DNA of 64,000 nt from Hofstenia miamia (Eukaryota; Xenacoelomorpha; Acoela). The notes below the pieces were generated by a model. It had not been told where the DNA came from, ran no database searches, and saw only the letters and a list, made by a program, of their open reading frames with translations. The stretch lies in the NCBI GenBank assembly GCA_004352715.1, contig SCFE01000051.1, positions 1,402,901-1,466,900 of the forward strand. Direction: 5' to 3'. The stretch's first letter is position 1. Each line of letters opens with the position of its first letter. Made by a program: the position numbers and the translations under genes. Shown here piece after piece: positions 45,801 through 55,539 of this stretch.

Positions 45801-48800
45801 CAATTTGCAACTGCAGTTGTTTCTGTTAATAACTGCTGATAAGAGATCAATTTGTGTTAGTGATGATAAAATTTGTGCAGTAAAATCATTTGGGAAAGCA
45901 TGGTTCTTCATCAAAGATTTTTTGTCCAAAAACAATGAGCTGACATCTTTTAATAACAAGCACCATTAGCTTGCCGATACCAAAAATCGTCTGATGATGT
46001 ATTTCCTCTTATACGAACTGGAAGTGCTTATCTTCAAGTATATGTTTAACTTGGAAGCGCGAACATATAAAAAATTATTGCAATTATGCAATTGATTTTC
46101 AAATGAGCACTTACCCTATGAAATGTTCGCACTGAAAGACATTTACCTTAAACATGTCGAGGAAGACGAATGACCCCTCCACCCCCCAACGCCGTTTTTT
46201 CTCCATAACTTTACTTGAAATAATTTTTCTGCTGATTTTTTCTAATTTTTCCTAAAAATTAGCTAGTAACAATATAAATCTAGGACCGAATGATTTTTTA
46301 AGCAGGGCCTGCGCCAGGGGGTCTGAAAAAAAATTATTTTAACCAAAAATTGACAAGTTTTGAAATTAATATTTTGGTATATTTATACAATTTAAAGGAT
46401 TGAGGCCTCATTGTTAAAAGCCGGGGTTGTTAAAAATGTGATGGTAAAAAAATTTGCGTAGTCGATGGCAATATATACTTAAGTACTGTGATCAGTTTTT
46501 ATTGATTTTTCGTCCCTGGACCCACCGTAGCAATGAAATATTGGCAACAAAGTAGTTTATTTTATAAAAGATTATTTTTAAGCGAATATTTTTTACCAAT
46601 TTCGATATAATCATGTATAGTGGTTAGTTCTCTTTTTGTGGCTTTGTCGGTACCGGAAAATCTATTTATAATTTATTTCTTCATTTTTAGAAATGTCGAC
46701 TTTTCAAAATCATCAAAAACATGGCAGCTCTGATTACGTAATACTAGTTGAGCTTGATCTTAGTTTTTTGTTTTCCTATTAATGTCATTCTTGTACCATA
46801 ACTATGCGTTATATGAGTTAAATAAACGGTTTCCTTTTCCAAGTAACTTTAGGTCTTTTTTACCTTTATTTTTTCAAAAATTGATGACGTCACAACTTCA
46901 TTTGCATATAGAATCGGAATCAGTGAATGTTTGTTGAAAATTTGCAAAGATGTAATTATAATGTGTGTGTCTTTCACTGTGCCAAACTCGTTACTTTATA
47001 TTTAATAGTTTTGAAATAAATCGTTGATTAGCCCCTTCCCATCAGTGCGTTATTGACAATATATTCCTCAGTGCGTTGAGGGTTAAAATCTAATAACTTT
47101 TCATAAGCAGCATTGGAAGAACACATCACTGAAAATGCAAAGAGCAATAATTAGTTAGGATACATTCTTAGAAAGCGGTTATTAATGTCTAACTGAACTT
47201 GAATTATTGACAATATATTCCTCAGTGCGTTGAGGGTTAAAATCTAATAACTTTTCATAAGCAGCATTGGAAGAACACATCACTGAAAATGCAAAGAGCA
47301 ATAATTAGTTAGGATACATTCTTAGAAAGCGGTTAGTAATGTCTAACTGAACTTGAATAGCGACTATAAAAGCCGATTTCGAATCTGATCATATTCAAAC
47401 AATGAATGAATTTCATCAACTAATGTCGTGAGCGTAATGCCATTTCCTTTCTCTTCACTTCATTTATTCATCAGAATTTAAGTGAGATAACATATTTGAT
47501 AAATCTGAAAAATGCTTTTTTTTTTCTAGATGGGCACTGCATAAAGCAATCGAGGTGTTTAAATGAAAATGATTCAGAACTTTTAATTCTTAATCATTCT
47601 CATAAACTACAAAACACATGTGTTTTGGAAAAAGACTTCATTCCTCCAAACAATGAAGGTTATGTGGGAATTGTGTCAACTACTGATGGTTTTTGGATGG
47701 TACTTGAAAACATGTGAAAATCTATCACAAGTCACTTTGTAACAGTGGCTATTGTAGTCTTCCATCAGATTATTGACAACATTGTGATCCAATGAAATAT
47801 TGTCTAAATGATTCCCGTTTCCTCCCAAATATGAAATTGTGTTGAGACCAGTTTTGATTTAGTTATTTGTAGAACTCAAAACTTTATTCCAAATTAATTT
47901 GGTGTGCTTGGAATGTATTGGTGGAAACTGCATCTAGCTTTGAAGACAACAATGGTTCGTCAACAGTCAGATTTTCTTCCACCTTATAAATTGACTAGAA
48001 ATTTGACACTGTTCGACCAAGCCTTGCGGACCTGGTTTAAGTGTCATCAAAACAGATATTTTTCATTATATCTTTGAATTTCCTGTACACAATACAGACA
48101 CAATAGTACAAAGATGTAAAACGGAAAAAATCAATAATTGTAACTGGAAATGTATCGTTCCTATATTACAAAAATCTTGTAACTCTCCTGCACACATAAA
48201 TTTGCACACATTAGGCACAAATGAGCTCTTGTATATATCAGTTCTGGCGGATGGCATTCTTTCCTTCTGTCTGGTGTTTACATTAATATTAAAACTGTTA
48301 ATGTCGTTATATAGAGGATGAGAAGGATAGGTTGAATTCTTTTATAGATTTTGATGAACTGATTTTTATATGCTGTATTAACCATTTTGATGAGGTAGAC
48401 TTTTTCTATTCTAGCTAACTTGGAAAATAATCGAATCGGTCTCCTCAGCTTCTTCCTTTATTTCAAAGTCAATCGTGGAACTCAAACTTCAGAAGCATAG
48501 GTCGGTGTTTTTTTAGAATCTACCAAACTGTAAATTTGAAATCCTGAAAAATCAATTTTTTGCCATAGAATCTTCATTTTTTGAAATTTTAGGACCAAAT
48601 TTTCCTAAAAGATGTATTTTTACATTGTGCTAATATAGGTGCAGGAGTAATCTAGGATAAAATATTCCAAAAAATGTGGAGTTTCTATTTTTCTTTATAA
48701 ATATCGATTAAAATGATATTATTATCAAAATTCTTTCAAAACCTGTTGTTGATACTCTGATCTGTCGAAAAATTGGTTGAGGAGTAAAAAAGAATGAGAA

Positions 48801-51800
48801 ATTCCATCATGTTAAGACTTCAAAGCCTTGTGTCAGTTTTTGAAGATGAAGTTTTCCAAACGGTTGAGATGAAAAAATGAAAAAAATGTTCCGTTTGCGG
48901 AAAGGTGTTTGCGCAAAAATCGAACCGTGATAGACACGTCCAGAATACACATAACGATGAATCTATTAACGAACAGAGTGAAGTTGGCAAAATTGAGATG
49001 TAATATTTCAATTTATTGTTTTTTGGAATCCACAACAACACCATCACTTTAAGAGGATATTTTGCCGACCATCATTGATATTTCGTAAAATCACACGTTG
49101 TTTGTAATCACAAGCTAAAAAGTGGTATATTGCATCCTCTGCCACTCTTTCGTTAACCTTTTTGCTATTTTTTGAAGATTAGGCAGTTGTCACTCGATAG
49201 AATCGGCTTTCACTGTCAATAACACATAATTGAGTTTAAGATGCATTCAACAATGTAGGTAATTTTTCACGCATTTTTTTGAATTAACTCATCCTAATTT
49301 ACTCCTTTCATGATTTTTTCAAATTTTCTGGAAGTTTAGAGGTAATATAGTCAGTGATTAAAATTTCAAGACTGTATCCTTTATAGATCGGAAGAAATTC
49401 AATTNTTTCTTGAAGTTTAGAGGTAATATAGTCAGTGATTAAAATTTCAAGACTGTATCCTTTATAGATCGGAAGAAATTCAATTTGGAATTTTTCATCT
49501 TTCAACACGTAAAAAAGCTTTCATTCTAGATTACTCCTAACTTTGCGCTTGAATTTCGAGTGATTTGCTTATCAATTTAAAACCGGACAAAAAAATTGGA
49601 ATATTTCATCTTTTTGATTTCCTATCAAATTTTGAAATAGCCATAATAAAATTTTCACTGAGAAAAGTAAGCTTAAAAAGAGGTACCCCAAAATAGACTT
49701 TAGTACATTCTAAAAAAAACACCGACATAGAGATAATGACACAAAATATATGTACGAAAAATCAATTTCTTGGTGTTAGCTTCCATAAAGCAAACAACAG
49801 GATAAATTACGAATAATATGATAAATTTTGCATGGTAATGACGTTACAAGATCTTACCAGGTTAAATTTCCATACATTTATACTCCTAAGTATTTAACTA
49901 TTCTACAAGTAGGTACCCTACTACCGTCTACTTCAATTTTGCTACTATGCTCAATAACGACACATCTTTTAGCCAATGTTAGTAGATCTTTGTTAATTTA
50001 ATAGTTTGGATCAGGTCTTTGGCCTTTTTGTGGAAGACCAGAAAGAAGTATCAGTGCAAATCACAATTTTCCATATTGTTTTCAGCGTAAGATGCTGCTT
50101 CAGGTCGACCATTGAATACATTTCGTGATGGGTGAGGTCCTGATCGTCTCATATGAATTTTTTGCCATTTCATACCACCATGTTTGAATAAAATGTCACT
50201 TGTGTTGTCAGCATCAACAGAATCGATTGTATTTCGTTGATTTTCTTCACATTGAAATGTTTTGAAAGAATACTGCATCTATAGAAACTTTTTACATTGA
50301 ATGAAATTTAGTTGAGATTTAATGTAATAATATTATTGGAACACGAAAATTATGTATTGAAATTGGTGTAAAAATTGCTGAGTGATTTTAGTATAACCTA
50401 CTGCACAAATTACCGCGTAATTTTTTCTATCGCATCGAACCGCACCGCAAGTTTTTAAAATTTTTGTGGCTGTCGTATAGCACCATCGCAATACCGCGCA
50501 GAACTTTAATTTGCTATGCGTGTGAACATATTGAAAAGTAGTTTACATATATCGATTAAAATATTAACGGTGTGGACATTTGAAAGGACTGTCCAGATAT
50601 TTGTATGCCAAATACTGTAGTTATTTCTTAATTTTGAATTATGAACACTATATTTCATTGTTTGAAGTTTAGCAATTTGAGTTGTTCTTTAGAATTACAG
50701 GCTCTCCAACAATCCAATCACGAAACATGGTGGTATGTATATTTTATAACTTACGATTGCATGCGTGTAATTTCCAGTGAATTTATCTATATAGTTTTCA
50801 CTTCAAACTAACATTGAAGGGTCATTGACAATTGCTTGCTTGAAGTAAATCTTCAATTAAAAGAATAGTTTATGGATTGTTTATTGATTAAGCTTCAGTT
50901 TTGTCTGCCATGCCTCGTGAAACTTTTAGTTTAAAATTTGAGATTAGTTGTTATTGGAGAAAACATTGAAACGATTTAAAAAATTCAGTCTTAAACAGAG
51001 TGATTTGTTTCTTTACTCTTTTAAGGGAATATTAGCGTTTGCGTTTTTCTTTTTCAATGCGAAGGTGCTGTGATTATTATTATTAGTAGTAACTACAAAT
51101 TTTATTCAATTGTGCATAGCGTTGCCCCAGGTGATTCAAAGCGCTCCTGTACATCTCCACGATGTTGCTGACAGGAAACCATTCAATATTTCTATCAGTA
51201 AGAGCATTGTTTCACTGATCATTTGCCCCATAATGTTTACCTGAAAAATGAACTTTTCCTTCTGTGCATTGCCGATTGTGCTATTTTTTACAACAAATAT
51301 CGTAATGTTCAACAGTAATATGTAATGCTTTGTTTGTAAATATTCTCTAATATCACTTTATGTATTGCATTAATCGATTTTGTTTAAGCTAGCTGATTTC
51401 GAAAGATTTTGTCTTTTTGAAATTTGTTTCCTATTGTATACTTTAGTCGAAGGATCTCATGGGAACCGATGTCACTGAGACAGACAACTGGCTGCGATCT
51501 TCGGATCTGAGGGTCCCAGTACGTAATAATTCATGAATGAACAAACGTCGGTTATGCAAATACGCATTTCGTTCAAGGAATTAGAACGAAATATTCAACT
51601 TTTGAAGTCAAAGCTAAAAAATTTCTTTTGACGTTTGTTTATTCGTACCTCAACCGCAATTAGTCTTGTATTGTTCCCTTTCATTTTAGATGATTGTTTT
51701 ATGTGGGTTCTATCACTAACGCTTATCATAAATCGAATTGTATTATTTTTTCAAAATTACTTATAACCAGAGTGGATTTTTCAACCGAAGAGCTTAGAAA

Positions 51801-54553
51801 AGATTGAACTAACAAAATGTAAAAATTGAATTTAAGATTACACAGCAGATACAAATTCAACGTTTATTGGAGTCATTGGTGCTGTTAAAATTTATTAAAA
51901 AATCTTTTAATACACTCTTTCCAATACACTTTTCCAATGGCTGTGGGCTTCTTTGAGTAGCTTTTTATGCTCGTAAAGCGATCTTTCCAAATCAGCAGAG
52001 GTTACCTGGCATTCGGGTTGTGAAATCTATTGTTCAAGCAAAGCTTTTGGTTCAATGGTCAATTAAATGTATATATTTTCCATTCCGATTTGCATTATTC
52101 CAGTTAAGAGTTTAAAATGGCATTTTATGGTGGCATATGGTAAAATATCCGCCATGCTTATAACAGTTTAATTTGTCTATTTTTAAACTCAACTGATGTA
52201 GTACGTTTTTAAATGAGGATATTTTTTAATATTTTACTTTTTATGTTTATGTTATTTTTAGCAACAACCATCGAAGCCTGACACCATGACAAGTGAAGGT
52301 ATTGTTTTAAGTTTTTTAAATTAAATACCCTGTCTATAATAGACATGAGAAATGTATGTGTCCAATTATCTCAACACATGTATTCTGTAACACTCGACAA
52401 ATGACCTTAGTAGGCTCCTGTGGGACCAGGATTTTACTGATCCCATTGGATTTGGTACCGGTCCCCTGAAGTTTTCCGGTCCCATAGTCCCATTTGTCCC
52501 ACAGCATAGATTCTATTTTGACCAAAATTGAATTTTGAAGACCCTAATCTTGCACTGCAATAAAAACATAAACCAGAGTATTTTATAATTTGATTTTACT
52601 TTACTTTTTAAAGATCTCGTAGACTGCCATATAATAGAATAATTAAATACATTGTTTAACAGACATTAATAATAATTTAAGAAACTTTTGAATTTACTTT
52701 GATTAAATAGTTAAATTTGAATTTTTTAAGTACCGTGTAATGTTGATACGGAGCATACTAACACTGTACTCAATTGATAACTGGGGCGGTTTTAGCATTA
52801 AGAACTTTATTGCACTACAGAAGAACATACTGCACAATTTTAATACTATCTGCTATATTGAACGCAAAGCTCTTTGAAGTAACATGTCTTTATTATTACA
52901 ATCAATAGTAATTCCGCTTTAGTAAACAATGTCTTTTGTCGTACAACAAATTGACAAAAAACTAATAGTTTACATCGTGGAACTTTATTTACCTATGATT
53001 TTCAGGAATTTGTTTATATCCACTCTGAGTAATAATTTCTCAGTTATTCCACTGTTTTATAAGAACAATGACGCTGAAAATGTGCCCAATAGTTTGAGTG
53101 TCAACTTAGGCTACGGTTAGACTACGTGATTGGTAGCAAGAAAAATAACTAAACACGTCACATCACTAATTATCTCGGAGGCTAGACGTGCGATTTTCTC
53201 AAAATGTTACAGATCACGCGTGATCAATCACATAGTCTAACCGTGGCCTTAATAAAAAAGAATAAAATTTTATTAGTTCTTATTTAATATACAAAATGTA
53301 TGGGAAAATGATTGTCTATTTTCCAATTCAATTTGCTATATACTATAATTGTAATAAAAAACATAAATACTAAAACACACTTTGTTACCACAACTAGTTA
53401 TAAATCGTAACAAACCTTCTAGTAGTCTCAGACGCATAGTGTGCACTGATACTATCCCACTAAAGTTATGTCCTATTGCCATAGCATCGAATTTTGGGCT
53501 TTTCATTCTTTTGTTGCCACACTTCCAGTGATAAGATAGTCACTCAGGCTTATTCAGTTGAGTATCCCATCTCTCAATTAATTGCTGTGCAAGTTTTTCA
53601 AGATATTAGCATACGTGTAAGCTATATTTGATTGCGTGATTTAATTAGTCAAATAAATGCATACTGATGAAATGGTTCCTCACTGCTGACGAATGAGTCA
53701 TCTACATATTCTTTTGTACTATAACAATAAAGAATATACATTTAGTGTGGCTGAATTAATTTGTTGTTTATCGTGGTGTATGTATAATTAGCGACCCCTC
53801 AGCCTTCCACCAACAAAATATGAACAATTTGCGGCTACTTTTATAAAAAAATGTATCAAGTCGAGATGAATGTTATTTACATATTTTACCTTATTTGCGC
53901 TGAAGGTAATTGACATTTTTATGAAATTTAGTAGCAATGTATATTTGAAATAACTGCTTAGTTTTAATTTGCAGCAGTAATACCAGTCTTGGTCGATTTA
54001 AATCATGATTTAAATCAAAGCACATTATTAGTTTAATTATTGATTTAAATCAAGTACACTAATAGAGATACGAGTAGTGTATTCAAATTTTTTTGAAGTC
54101 ATTGCCTTAATATTGGAATGAATTGACAAGTTCTGAATTTATTGTTTTGTATGTTTTTTATCTTCAATTTAAAATTGATTAAATTATTGTATTTCAAAAA
54201 TAGTAGTATCAAAAGGATTTCTAATATTTACTACCTTGTAAGATTGTCTGGGGTAAAATTTAAATTTAGATAAAAAAATCCGATTTAAATAAAAAATCCG
54301 ATTTTTTAATTTTAATCTGATTTTTTCCCACCACTGATTACTACCCATATTGAAGCAATTAAATCGTTTCAAGTTTTCTATATTCATTAAACGCAAAATT
54401 TAATTTGTCAAAGGAGCAAAGGCGAAGTGCTAGTGTCATTTTACTGTGTTTTATTTAGAATTTGATAAATTTCTGGCTGCTAAGCGCCATCTACAAAGCA
54501 ACTCCCCATCTGGTGTTACCCAAGTGAAGCCTGCGGCTGATAATTTCTTTTAA
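35320..54553 (+). CDS. TOM1: TOM1 orthologue (VHS and GAT domain endosomal adaptor), 16 coding exons
   Basis: TOM1 proteins bind ubiquitin, clathrin, Tollip and endosomal partners and help sort ubiquitinated cargo. Exons read: 35320-35383, 35475-35559, 35607-35685, 35724-35946, 35995-36053, 36094-36141, 37769-37948, 40770-40848, 42858-43039, 43083-43125, 43531-43669, 50701-50732, 51120-51130, 51447-51518, 52262-52298, 54459-54553. They sum to 1428 nt in phase: 475 residues plus stop, close to the roughly 490 of the vertebrate protein. The VHS domain is residues ~10-150 (PIGQRI, EEGPKDASRAIRKRI, NCGYRFH), GAT ~204-292 (KLRGEL, LNDELNNAFIRYDR), a clathrin-box-like LIADL follows, then EDNDSFDAF, GALPQ, DNWL and the C-terminal TSEEFDKFL. 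TTTTAG directly before the ATG suggests a 5' UTR intron. Exon 6 uses a GC donor or, less likely, a weak GT donor. Assignment from remembered family sequence. Confidence 0.92.
36790..36816. repeat. (TA)n microsatellite in TOM1 intron 6
   Basis: A pure TA tract directly before the 30-bp tandem array. A second TA tract lies in the same intron at about 37482-37503. Confidence 0.85.
36822..36958. repeat. Degenerate ~30-bp tandem array in TOM1 intron 6
   Basis: Five copies of a 14-mer close to TCGCG(C/T/A)TGAGTGCA start at 36822, 36851, 36882, 36913 and 36945, a spacing of 29, 31, 31 and 32. The cores are well conserved (the fourth reads AAGCGATCAATGCA), and the AT-rich spacers of about 16 bases vary. 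The array lies in an intron. Confidence 0.75.
38290..38760 (+). pseudogene. Mariner-like transposase C-terminal relic in TOM1 intron 7
   Basis: The end of the frame at 38293-38517 reads FYWPPRWPGLFLPDF. After two stops it continues WGMLKSAVYN...KMKENMVRAVNYM and LIYSLERMDHALHQDF (38520-38705). This matches the W(P)PRSPDLTPLDFFLWG.LK..VY....E.LK.RI..A and YRLERCI...G.H(F/Y) ends of mariner-family transposases, with the final catalytic D position represented by the degraded PGLFLPDF. Confidence 0.5.
39439..40447. mobile_element. pogo/Tigger-like non-autonomous element in TOM1 intron 7
   Basis: The element is flanked by TA (39437-39438 and 40448-40449). The left end reads CAGTCAATTCCGCTTTATCC and the right end, reversed, CAGTAAATTCCGCTTTATCT; over 25 bases there are two mismatches. 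CAGT ends, TA duplication and this TIR type fit the Tc1/mariner superfamily, pogo/Tigger branch. Degraded inner sequence shows no transposase. It carries a nested hAT MITE at 39773-40139. Confidence 0.75.
39773..40139. mobile_element. hAT-type MITE nested in the pogo-like element
   Basis: The inverted ends are CAGGGTTGGCA and TGCCAACCCTG. Flanks ATTATACT (39765-39772) and ATTATACG (40140-40147) form an 8-bp target duplication with one mismatch, as expected for hAT. The TTTAAAC/GTTTAAA-rich interior is non-coding. Confidence 0.75.
41251..41475 (+). CDS. Unrecognised ORF in TOM1 intron 8, helix-turn-helix-like
   Basis: A 74-codon frame of gene-like composition reads EIKTATERTVVHVLVHHYRC and then VSEGAIRKMWNKELL before a stop. 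The S.GAIRK.W pattern resembles the second helix-turn-helix of DNA transposases. No TSD or inverted repeats were found around it. It is not needed for TOM1, whose exons 8 and 9 join in phase. A transposon fragment is more likely than a gene. Confidence 0.3.
   Translation: MAIKGMPFPSPTAPREIKTATERTVVHVLVHHYRCQGHSAYVINKNLLEVDGWIVSEGAIRKMWNKELLMSDNE
43778..43800. repeat. Short hairpin in TOM1 intron 11
   Basis: TATGGGGTTCAAACGAACCC with one more pairing base forms an 8-bp stem around a short loop. It resembles the GGGGTC hairpins at 17034 and may be a piggyBac-end fragment. Confidence 0.4.
43801..47049. other. TOM1 intron 11, first part: nothing recognised
   Basis: AT-rich intronic DNA. A 108-codon frame at 44718-45044 has the composition of chance AT-rich sequence and no domain. 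Two C-rich patches (46170-46200, 46305-46325) remain unexplained. Confidence 0.4.
47050..47357. repeat. 154-bp tandem duplication
   Basis: Two adjacent units, 47050-47203 and 47204-47357, appear identical except at one position (GCGGTTATTAATG versus GCGGTTAGTAATG). No N lies at the junction, so it may be a real recent tandem duplication or a local misassembly. Confidence 0.85.
47496..47717 (+). other. Exon-like open stretch within TOM1 intron 11
   Basis: A strong polypyrimidine tract and TCTAG acceptor end at 47529. An open stretch follows (DGHCIKQSRCLNENDSELLI and onward), and GTTATG after AATGAAG could act as a donor near 47659. The product is not recognised and TOM1 does not need it. It may belong to a transposon that carries introns, or be chance. 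Confidence 0.25.
48887..48999 (+). pseudogene. C2H2 zinc finger remnant
   Basis: CSVC...H....H spacing fits a classical C2H2 finger. The open stretch continues NDESINEQSEVGKIEM to a stop. Upstream, after a TGA, the same frame reads VSVFEDEVFQTVEMKK. It probably belonged to the coding region of the transposon at 48501-49726. Confidence 0.5.
49327..49485. repeat. 78-bp duplicated overlap across a single N
   Basis: GAAGTTTAGAGGTAATATAG and its continuation occur at about 49327-49404 and 49407-49485, separated by the N at 49405. An unmerged contig overlap. Confidence 0.8.
50050..50280 (-). pseudogene. piggyBac-like transposase fragment
   Basis: The - strand frame of 75 codons reads MKWQKIHMRRSGPHPSRNVF, then GRPEAASYAENNM before a stop. 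The W..I........R...N(V/I)F...G...YA.N.M pattern resembles the region before the catalytic domain in PGBD-like piggyBac transposases. No catalytic residue is present. Evidence is pattern only. Confidence 0.35.
51120..51130 (+). other. TOM1: TOM1 microexon 13 (11 nt)
   Basis: CGTTGCCCCAG lies between a GCATAG acceptor and a GTGATT donor. With the G left by exon 12 it encodes ALPQ, and the resulting HGALPQSK...NWL corresponds to the GAIP...W segment of vertebrate TOM1. Without it, exons 12 and 14 do not join in the required frame. Confidence 0.7.
52405..52505. repeat. Small GGGACC-rich palindromic segment in TOM1 intron 15
   Basis: CTGTGGGACC (about 52410) and GTCCCACAG (about 52495) face each other, with several GGTCCC/GGGACC motifs between. 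It could be a MITE remnant; no target duplication is clear. Confidence 0.3.
53109..53248. mobile_element. 140-bp Harbinger-like MITE in TOM1 intron 15
   Basis: Ends GGCTACGGTTAGACTACGTG and, reversed from the right, GGCCACGGTTAGACTATGTG match at 18 of 20 positions and extend further. TTA flanks both sides (53106-53108, 53249-53251), the PIF/Harbinger-type target. There is no coding capacity. Confidence 0.75.
53983..54336. mobile_element. hAT-type MITE rich in GATTTAAATC, TOM1 intron 15
   Basis: The left end CAGTCTTGGTCGATTTAAAT and the right end reversed CAGTGGTGGGAAAAAATCAG share an imperfect terminus. The flanks AGTAATAC and ATTACTAC match at 6 of 8 positions, compatible with an old hAT duplication. 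The interior repeats GATTTAAATC and AAATCCGATTT. Confidence 0.45.
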
Positions 54554-55539
54554 AACTTTTTGCTATGGCATTCTACTTCACAAGATTCAATTTCTACATA
54601 TGATTTCGCTATTATTGTAATTAAATTTGTAATATAAGTTCTATAATTGCTCCGCAGTTTATCATGGAATTTGCTCAATTATATTGACCTTAAATAGTAT
54701 TAGAAAATATTTTTCATTCGCAGTTTGTTGTGTAAAAATCAATATTTTAGTACATCAGTGGAATTTTTATTGGAGTTTAAGTGAACATTGTTAAATAATA
54801 TTCAATAATGAGTTGCAAATTGTTATCATATATGATTTGTAAGAGCAGGAAGAAAAACTGAATTCTTCTAAGTCCAGAACGTTTCAGCCAACAGAAGAAA
54901 GCCCAAAACTAGAAATAGGACTTGATTTCGTAAAAATATCGCGAAAATTGGTCTAAAAATGAGTTAAATTGCATTAAAAATCCCGTAAACTCTCCAATAA
55001 AACGTTTTATTCCCACTTCATTGAGCTATGTCCATATACAACAAGATATTGGTTCATGTGTTCCATTATTTTTAAAGAAACAAGCCGTCAAGTGAGAACA
55101 CACGTTGAATTTCGACTGAAACAATTAGAGTATGCTTTCAAGTCACTGCAAGTAGGGATTTACAGTACCCTCCGAAACCCCATTTCCAGAAATAATTTTC
55201 GAAAATTCCAAGCTTTTCTGGAGATCTGCATTTCTTCAGTACATCATCAAGTGTTTTCTTGTAAGGCTCCAAAATAATTCGAACCCCTTCCTTTTGTAGT
55301 GGTTGAAAAATTTGGTGTTATATAAGAACTGCGCCTTGTCTGATCCATAAACAACAATTCCATAGGGAATTTTACTTATAATAGCGTCAAAAACTGTATT
55401 TCTGTAGAACATTGGTGTACTGTTCAATACAAACCCTTCATAACAAAAGTCAGGGATTTCAAGTGTGATAAAGGCTCCGATCCGTGATATCCAAACGCCA
55501 TATTGACTTGAAAATAAATGCCTAATAACTTGCATACGT
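54554..55539. other. Downstream flank of TOM1, 3' UTR not resolved
   Basis: AT-rich sequence after the TOM1 stop codon. No clear single polyadenylation signal stands out. Frames on both strands at 55056-55535 overlap each other and have no domain. Confidence 0.4.

Larger units (their letters stand above)
48501..49726. mobile_element. DNA transposon with GTCGGTGTT termini and a C2H2 finger remnant
   Basis: The left end GTCGGTGTTTTTTTAGAATC (48501 on) is the near-exact inverse of the right end GATTCTAAAAAAAACACCGAC-type sequence finishing at 49726 (mismatch within the last bases of the arm). ATAG occurs on both sides (48497-48500 and 49727-49730), a probable 4-bp target duplication. Inside, 48887-48955 encodes KCSVCGKVFAQKSNRDRHVQ followed by NTH, a C-X2-C-X12-H-X4-H zinc finger, with a stop just upstream in the same frame. 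Part of the interior is duplicated around the N at 49405. The superfamily is not determined. Confidence 0.55.

Noticed and set aside
49308-49508. 66-codon - strand frame with an internal repeat
   Set aside because: The repeat in the protein is caused by the duplicated overlap around the N at 49405.
51131-51197. Exon-like open stretch ending at GTAAGA
   Set aside because: Used as coding sequence it leaves phase 1, and exon 14 then meets a stop; ending at 51130 solves the frame and restores conserved residues.
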